Below are positions 59,989-64,000 of a stretch of 64,000 nucleotides of DNA, piece after piece. A model generated the notes under the pieces. That model did not search any database and was not told where the DNA came from. It saw only the letters and a program-made list of their open reading frames with translations. Within the stretch, counting starts at the first letter, position 1; each line of letters begins with the position of its first letter. The DNA comes from Streptomyces sp. SAI-135 (lineage in GTDB: Bacteria > Actinomycetota > Actinomycetes > Streptomycetales > Streptomycetaceae): contig NZ_JARXYP010000002.1 of NCBI RefSeq assembly GCF_029893805.1, positions 3,286,001 to 3,350,000 of the forward strand. The letters run 5' to 3'. The position numbers and the translations under genes are program-made.

Positions 59989-62240
59989 GTCAGCATCCTC
60001 CGGCTCCCCCTGCTGCGGCGCCGCCTGCGGGTGTCACGGTTCCCGCCGGTCGACGTGTTCACGGTCGCGCCCTGCTGCGTCTCGTCCGGCTCGGGCGCGC
60101 CCTGCTGGCTCGCCCGCTGGTCCTTGGCCGGGTCCTTGGCGATCTTCGGGGACTTGATGGTCCCGTCCGTCCGGACCTTCGGCAGGCTCTTCTGGGGGGT
60201 CGGCAGCAGGGCGTTCTTCTTGTCGATGGTGCCGTCGTCGGAGACGCCGTACAGCGCGTCGTAGATGTTGCGGACGGCGGGGCCGGAGGCGCCGGAGCCC
60301 GTACCACCCTGGGAGATCGTCATGACGATCGAGTAGTCCTTGGTGTACGTGGCGAACCAGGACGTCGTCTGCTTGCCGTAGACCTCGGCGGTACCGGTCT
60401 TGGCGTGCATCGGGATCTTGTCCTGCGGCCAGCCGACCTGGGCGAAGCGCCAGGCGGCGGTACCGCGGGTGGCGACGCCCGCGAGGGCCTCGTCCATCTT
60501 GCTGAGCGTGGCGCGGCTTATCGGCAGCTTGCCGTGCGAGGTGGGCTTGATCTCGTCGACCTTCTTGCCGTCGGCGCTGACGACGGCCTTGCCGACGGTC
60601 GGGTTGTACAGGGTGCCGCCGTTGGAGATCGCCGCGTAGATCGTGGCCATCTGGATGGGGGTGACGAGGGTGTCGCCCTGCCCGATGGAGTAGTTGATCT
60701 CGTCACCGGCACGCATCTTGTTGCCTTCGAGGCAGTTCTCGTACGCGATCTTCTCGACGTAGCTGCCGTCCTTCTTGCCGGTCTTGCACCAGCCGTCCTT
60801 GTTGGCGTTCCAGTACGACTGCTTCCACTGGCGGTCGGGGACGCGGCCGGTGACCTCGTTCGGCAGGTCGATGCCGGTCTCCTTGCCGAGGCCGAACTGG
60901 TGCGCGGCCTTGAAGAAGTAGTCCTTGGGCTCGCCCTTCTTCGGGTTGATCCCGCCGTCGCGCTGCCACTCCCTGTGTGCGAGGCCGTAGAAGACGGTGT
61001 CGCAGGAGACCTCCAGGGCCCGGCCGAGGTTGATGGGGCCGAAGTTCTCCGACTCGAAGTTCTTGAAGACCTGGCCGCCGACGGAGTACGAACTCGTGCA
61101 CGGGTAGCGGCCGTCGAAGTCGTAGCCGGCCTCGACGGCGGCGGCCGTGGAGATCACCTTGAAGGTGGAGCCGGGCGCGGACTGACCCTGTATGGCCCTG
61201 TTCAGCAGCGGGTAGTTGGACTTCTTGCCGGTGAGTTTCGCGTAGTCCTTGGCGGAGATCCCGCCCACCCAGGCGTTGGGGTCGTAGGTCGGGTTGGAGG
61301 CCATCGCGACGATGCGGCCGGTCTTGGCCTCCATGACGATGACGGCGCCCGAGTCGGCCTTGTAGTTCTCGCCGGTGTTGTCGTCGAACTGCTTGCGGGC
61401 TTCCTTCATCGCGTCGTTCAGTTCGTACTCCGCGACACGCTGGACGCGGGCGTCGATGCTGGTGACGAGGTTGGCGCCGGGCTGCGCCTCGTCGGCCTCG
61501 GCCTGGCCGATGACCCGGCCGAGGTTGTCGACCTCGTAGCGGGTCACGCCGGCCTTGCCGCGCAGTTCCTTGTCGTACTGGCGCTCCAGGCCCGAGCGGC
61601 CGACCTGGTCGGAGCGCAGATAGGGCGAGTCGGTGTCCTGGGCCTTGGTGATCTCCTCGTCGGTGACCGGGGAGAGGTAGCCGAGGACCTGGGCGGCGTT
61701 GGACTTGCCGGGGGCGGCGTAGCGGCGCACGGCCTCCGGCTCGGCGGTGATGCCGGGGAAGTCCTCGGCGCGCTCGCGGATCTGCAGGGCCTGCTTGGGG
61801 GTGGCCTCGTCGGTGATGGGGATGGGCTGGTAGGGCGAGCCGTTCCAGCAGGGCTGGGGGGTCTTCGCGTCGCAGAGCCGGACCTTGAGCATGACGTCCT
61901 TGGCGGACATGCCGAGGACCTTGGCCAGCTTGGTGAGGACGGCCTTGCCGTCGTCCTTCATCTTCAGCAGGTCGGTGCGGGAGGCGGAGACCACCAGGCG
62001 GGTCTCGTTGTCCGCGAGGGCCACTCCGCGGGCGTCCAGGATCGAGCCGCGCACGGCGGGCTCGACGACCTGCTGGACGTGGTTGCCGGAGGCTTCCTTG
62101 GCGTACGCGTCGCCCTCGCGGATCTGGAGGTACCAGAGGCGGCCGCCGAGGGTGCCGAGGAGGGACAGCACGAGGATCTGGATGACGACGAGTCGGATCT
62201 GGACCCGTGGGGTCCGTCCGGTCTCGGGGATATTGGTCAC
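59985..62240 (-). CDS. mrdA: class B penicillin-binding protein 2
   Basis: A 751-residue transpeptidase that crosslinks peptidoglycan as RodA partner. A signal-anchor helix (IRLVVIQILVLSLLGTLGGRLWY) is near residue 15-35, the pedestal domain follows, and the catalytic domain contains SAPGSTFK (SxxK), YSIGQGD (SxN equivalent) and HAKTGTAEVYG (KTG). A Pro/Gln/Arg-rich tail extends beyond the fold. ATG 62238-62240. It is encoded between mreD and rodA as in other streptomycetes, where PBP2 is, as I recall, among the spore-wall complex proteins phosphorylated by a kinase. Confidence 0.96.
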   Translation of the reverse strand: MTNIPETGRTPRVQIRLVVIQILVLSLLGTLGGRLWYLQIREGDAYAKEASGNHVQQVVEPAVRGSILDARGVALADNETRLVVSASRTDLLKMKDDGKAVLTKLAKVLGMSAKDVMLKVRLCDAKTPQPCWNGSPYQPIPITDEATPKQALQIRERAEDFPGITAEPEAVRRYAAPGKSNAAQVLGYLSPVTDEEITKAQDTDSPYLRSDQVGRSGLERQYDKELRGKAGVTRYEVDNLGRVIGQAEADEAQPGANLVTSIDARVQRVAEYELNDAMKEARKQFDDNTGENYKADSGAVIVMEAKTGRIVAMASNPTYDPNAWVGGISAKDYAKLTGKKSNYPLLNRAIQGQSAPGSTFKVISTAAAVEAGYDFDGRYPCTSSYSVGGQVFKNFESENFGPINLGRALEVSCDTVFYGLAHREWQRDGGINPKKGEPKDYFFKAAHQFGLGKETGIDLPNEVTGRVPDRQWKQSYWNANKDGWCKTGKKDGSYVEKIAYENCLEGNKMRAGDEINYSIGQGDTLVTPIQMATIYAAISNGGTLYNPTVGKAVVSADGKKVDEIKPTSHGKLPISRATLSKMDEALAGVATRGTAAWRFAQVGWPQDKIPMHAKTGTAEVYGKQTTSWFATYTKDYSIVMTISQGGTGSGASGPAVRNIYDALYGVSDDGTIDKKNALLPTPQKSLPKVRTDGTIKSPKIAKDPAKDQRASQQGAPEPDETQQGATVNTSTGGNRDTRRRRRSRGSRRMLT

Positions 62241-62320
62241 TGCGGCTGCCGCCCCCTCTCAGTGTGTGTACGTGTCATATACGGCGAACCTGTGAACGCG
62301 GTCCGCCGGCTCGCGGGGGG

Positions 62321-62998
62321 TCACAGCCGCTTGACCCCCTTGATGCGGCCCACGCGCGCGGTGCGGGTGCGCGCCTTCGTCTTCAGGCTGCCGAGGCCGC
62401 CGCGCTGGCCGCCGATCTTCAGACCCGTGCCCGAGGAGAGCCAGCCCGAGGAGATGTCCGCCGACTTGGCCGCCGAGTTGGTCTCGGCGAGCGGGTCGTT
62501 CTCGGCGCGGCGGGCGAGCGCCATGATGCCGGGGACGACGAACGGGGCGAGCAGCAGGTCGTACAGGGCGGCGGTGAACAGCAGGCTGCCGAGCCCCACA
62601 TGGCGGGCGGCGGTGTCGCCGACAAGGGCGCCGACACCGGCGTAGAGCAGGGTGGTGCCGATGGCCGCGGCGACCACGACGACCATGGGGCCGGTGGCCG
62701 ACTTGAGTCTGCCGTTCTCCGGCTTGGCGAGGCCCGCGAGGTAGCCGATGACGCACAGCACCAGGGCGTAGCGGCCGGCGGCGTGGTCGGCGGGCGGGGC
62801 GAGGTCGGCGAGCAGGCCCGCGGCGAAGCCGACGAGGGCGCCGCCGACGTGGCCGTAGACGAGGGCCAGGCCGAGGACGGTCAGGAGCAGCAGGTCGGGG
62901 ACGGCGCCCGGGAGGTGGAGGCGGGCGAGGACGCTCACCTGGATCACCAGGGCGACCACGATCAGGGCGGAGGACAGCAGGATCCGGTTGACGCGCAT
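62321..62998 (-). CDS. mreD: rod shape-determining protein MreD
   Basis: A 225-residue membrane protein with five to six helices (ILLSSALIVVALVIQVSVLA, LLLLTVLGLALVYGHVGGALVGF, YALVLCVIGYLAGLA, MVVVVAAAIGTTLLYAGVGA). The basic C-terminal tail (KTKARTRTARVGRIKGVKRL) is cytosolic. MreD bridges MreC and the RodA-PBP complex. ATG 62996-62998 lies 12 bases after the mreC stop, so the genes are co-transcribed. Confidence 0.93.
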   Translation of the reverse strand: MRVNRILLSSALIVVALVIQVSVLARLHLPGAVPDLLLLTVLGLALVYGHVGGALVGFAAGLLADLAPPADHAAGRYALVLCVIGYLAGLAKPENGRLKSATGPMVVVVAAAIGTTLLYAGVGALVGDTAARHVGLGSLLFTAALYDLLLAPFVVPGIMALARRAENDPLAETNSAAKSADISSGWLSSGTGLKIGGQRGGLGSLKTKARTRTARVGRIKGVKRL

Positions 62999-63009
62999 GA
63001 CTACAGCTC

Positions 63010-63981
63010 CTACTGCTCTTGCTGGATCTCGCCGTCGACCGGCGCATTGGCGGACGGGGTGACGGTGACCGTCACGGTCGGCGTGGGCGTCGGCTTCGGT
63101 TTGGCGGGCAGCACCGTGTCGCGCGGGTCCTTCTTCGGGGCCTCGACGACGACGCCGACGATGTCGAGCTTGGTGAAGCTGACGTACGGCGTGACGTAGA
63201 GGGTGCGCGTGAGGTCGCCGCCGGAGGGGTCGACGCGGGAGACCACGCCGACCGGGACGCCGGGCACGAAGGGCTTGTCGGCCTGCGAGCCGAAGGTGAC
63301 CAGGCGGTCGCCCTTCTTGACCTCCGCCTTGCCGTTGAGCAGTTCGACGCGCAGCGGGCGGTCGCCCTGTCCGGAGGCGAAGCCGAGCTCGTCGCCGGCC
63401 TCCATACGGGTGCCGACGGTGAAGTCGGGGTCGTTGGCGAGGAGCACGGTGGCCGTGTTCGGGCCGACGGTGGTGACGCGTCCGACGAGCCCGTCGCCGT
63501 TGAGGACGGTCATGTCGCGCCGGATGCCGTCGTCGGCGCCCACGTCGATGGTGATGGTCCAGGAGAAGCCCTGGGCCGCTCCTATGGCGATGACCTGGGC
63601 GCCCTTGATGCCGTACTGCCCCGCGCCGGCGATCTTCAGCATCTTGTCGAGCTGCTTGAGGCGGCTGGTGTTGCGGTCGTCGCTGCCGAGCTTCGCCTTG
63701 AGGGCGGCGTTCTCCTTCTCCAGCGCGGCGAGCCGGTCGTGCCGCTCGCCGGAGTCGCGGATGGCGGAGACGGCGTTGCCGACCGGGTCGACCGCGGAGG
63801 ACACGCCGTCCTCGATGGGCCCGAACACGGCGGCCGCGCCTTGGCGGGCACCGTCGACCGGCGAGTCCTCCCCGCCGCGGATGTCCACCGTGATCAGCGC
63901 GAACGCTACGGCGATCAGCAGCACCAGGAGCAGCCGGCTCTCTCGTGTGTCCCTCACGTGCGGCGGCCGTGCCCTTCTCAT
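63010..63981 (-). CDS. mreC: rod shape-determining protein MreC
   Basis: A 323-residue bitopic protein. One N-terminal helix (RLLLVLLIAVAFALITVDI), a coiled coil (ERHDRLAALEKENAALKAKL), and the beta-rich MreC core (AQVIAIGAAQGFSWTITIDVGADDGI, LVGRVTTVGPNTATVLLAND) are present. The C-terminus is a TP/TV-rich extension. It scaffolds the elongation or sporulation wall machine. ATG 63979-63981 is the longest start; a GTG at 63955-63957 (RDTRESRLL) fits homologues and could be the real one. mreB would lie beyond the right edge. Confidence 0.94.
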   Translation of the reverse strand: MRRARPPHVRDTRESRLLLVLLIAVAFALITVDIRGGEDSPVDGARQGAAAVFGPIEDGVSSAVDPVGNAVSAIRDSGERHDRLAALEKENAALKAKLGSDDRNTSRLKQLDKMLKIAGAGQYGIKGAQVIAIGAAQGFSWTITIDVGADDGIRRDMTVLNGDGLVGRVTTVGPNTATVLLANDPDFTVGTRMEAGDELGFASGQGDRPLRVELLNGKAEVKKGDRLVTFGSQADKPFVPGVPVGVVSRVDPSGGDLTRTLYVTPYVSFTKLDIVGVVVEAPKKDPRDTVLPAKPKPTPTPTVTVTVTPSANAPVDGEIQQEQ

Positions 63982-64000
63982 TGGAGTTGCGTTTGTGGGA

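Overview
The window is chromosomal DNA of a streptomycete, or a very close relative such as Kitasatospora. It has very high GC with strong third-position bias, GTG/TTG starts, long antisense open frames, and a gene order that matches, as far as I recall, the leuS-to-mreC interval of Streptomyces coelicolor (about SCO2571 to SCO2610). It is mostly core chromosome with three accessory-looking stretches.

1-19.7 kb: leuS (3' end off the left edge) behind a leucine-codon leader peptide and intrinsic terminator. Next comes an apparent redox pair, a bis-histidine cytochrome b-type membrane protein translationally coupled to a NuoF-like protein fused to a ferredoxin. Two tRNA-Ala(GGC) genes flank two zinc-ribbon microproteins, an MFS exporter and an MmyB-like regulator. 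Then follow a histidine phosphatase, rsfS, an LCP-like protein, nadD, two tiny membrane proteins, an M48 protease, a 670-bp repeat-rich spacer, two membrane proteins sharing a cytosolic motif, proA, a protein of unknown function and proB.

19.7-39 kb: a cell-wall polymer block interrupts the usual obgE-proB-proA order. It has two TagF-like polymerases with membrane-spanning N-termini (683 residues each), a GT2 glycosyltransferase, a bifunctional CDP-ribitol synthase, a sulfotransferase-like protein and a Tat-exported PhoD phosphatase. After obgE-rpmA-rplU lies an overlapping dTDP-rhamnose operon (rmlA-rmlB-rmlD-GT2-rmlC-methyltransferase), a second source of wall-glycan sugars.

39-57 kb: an RNase E/G with unusually long repetitive flanks, then the DUF2344 (TIGR03936) partner of a radical-SAM protein. 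Its TIGR03960 partner lies 11 kb away. The gap holds a 24-residue-repeat membrane protein, a GNAT fragment, TerD, DUF899 and class-II amidotransferase genes, debris of a duplicated membrane protein gene, a ruined serine recombinase, and an arsenic-resistance cluster (arsC/arsR-aquaporin and arsR2/arsO-like flavoprotein, the latter frameshifted). This looks like an old insertion hot spot.

57-64 kb: CYTH-CHAD protein, then rodA (sfr), a class B PBP, mreD and mreC, all on the minus strand. mreB is expected just beyond the right edge. The polymer genes, the LCP-like protein and the mre cluster together make this window largely a cell-envelope region.
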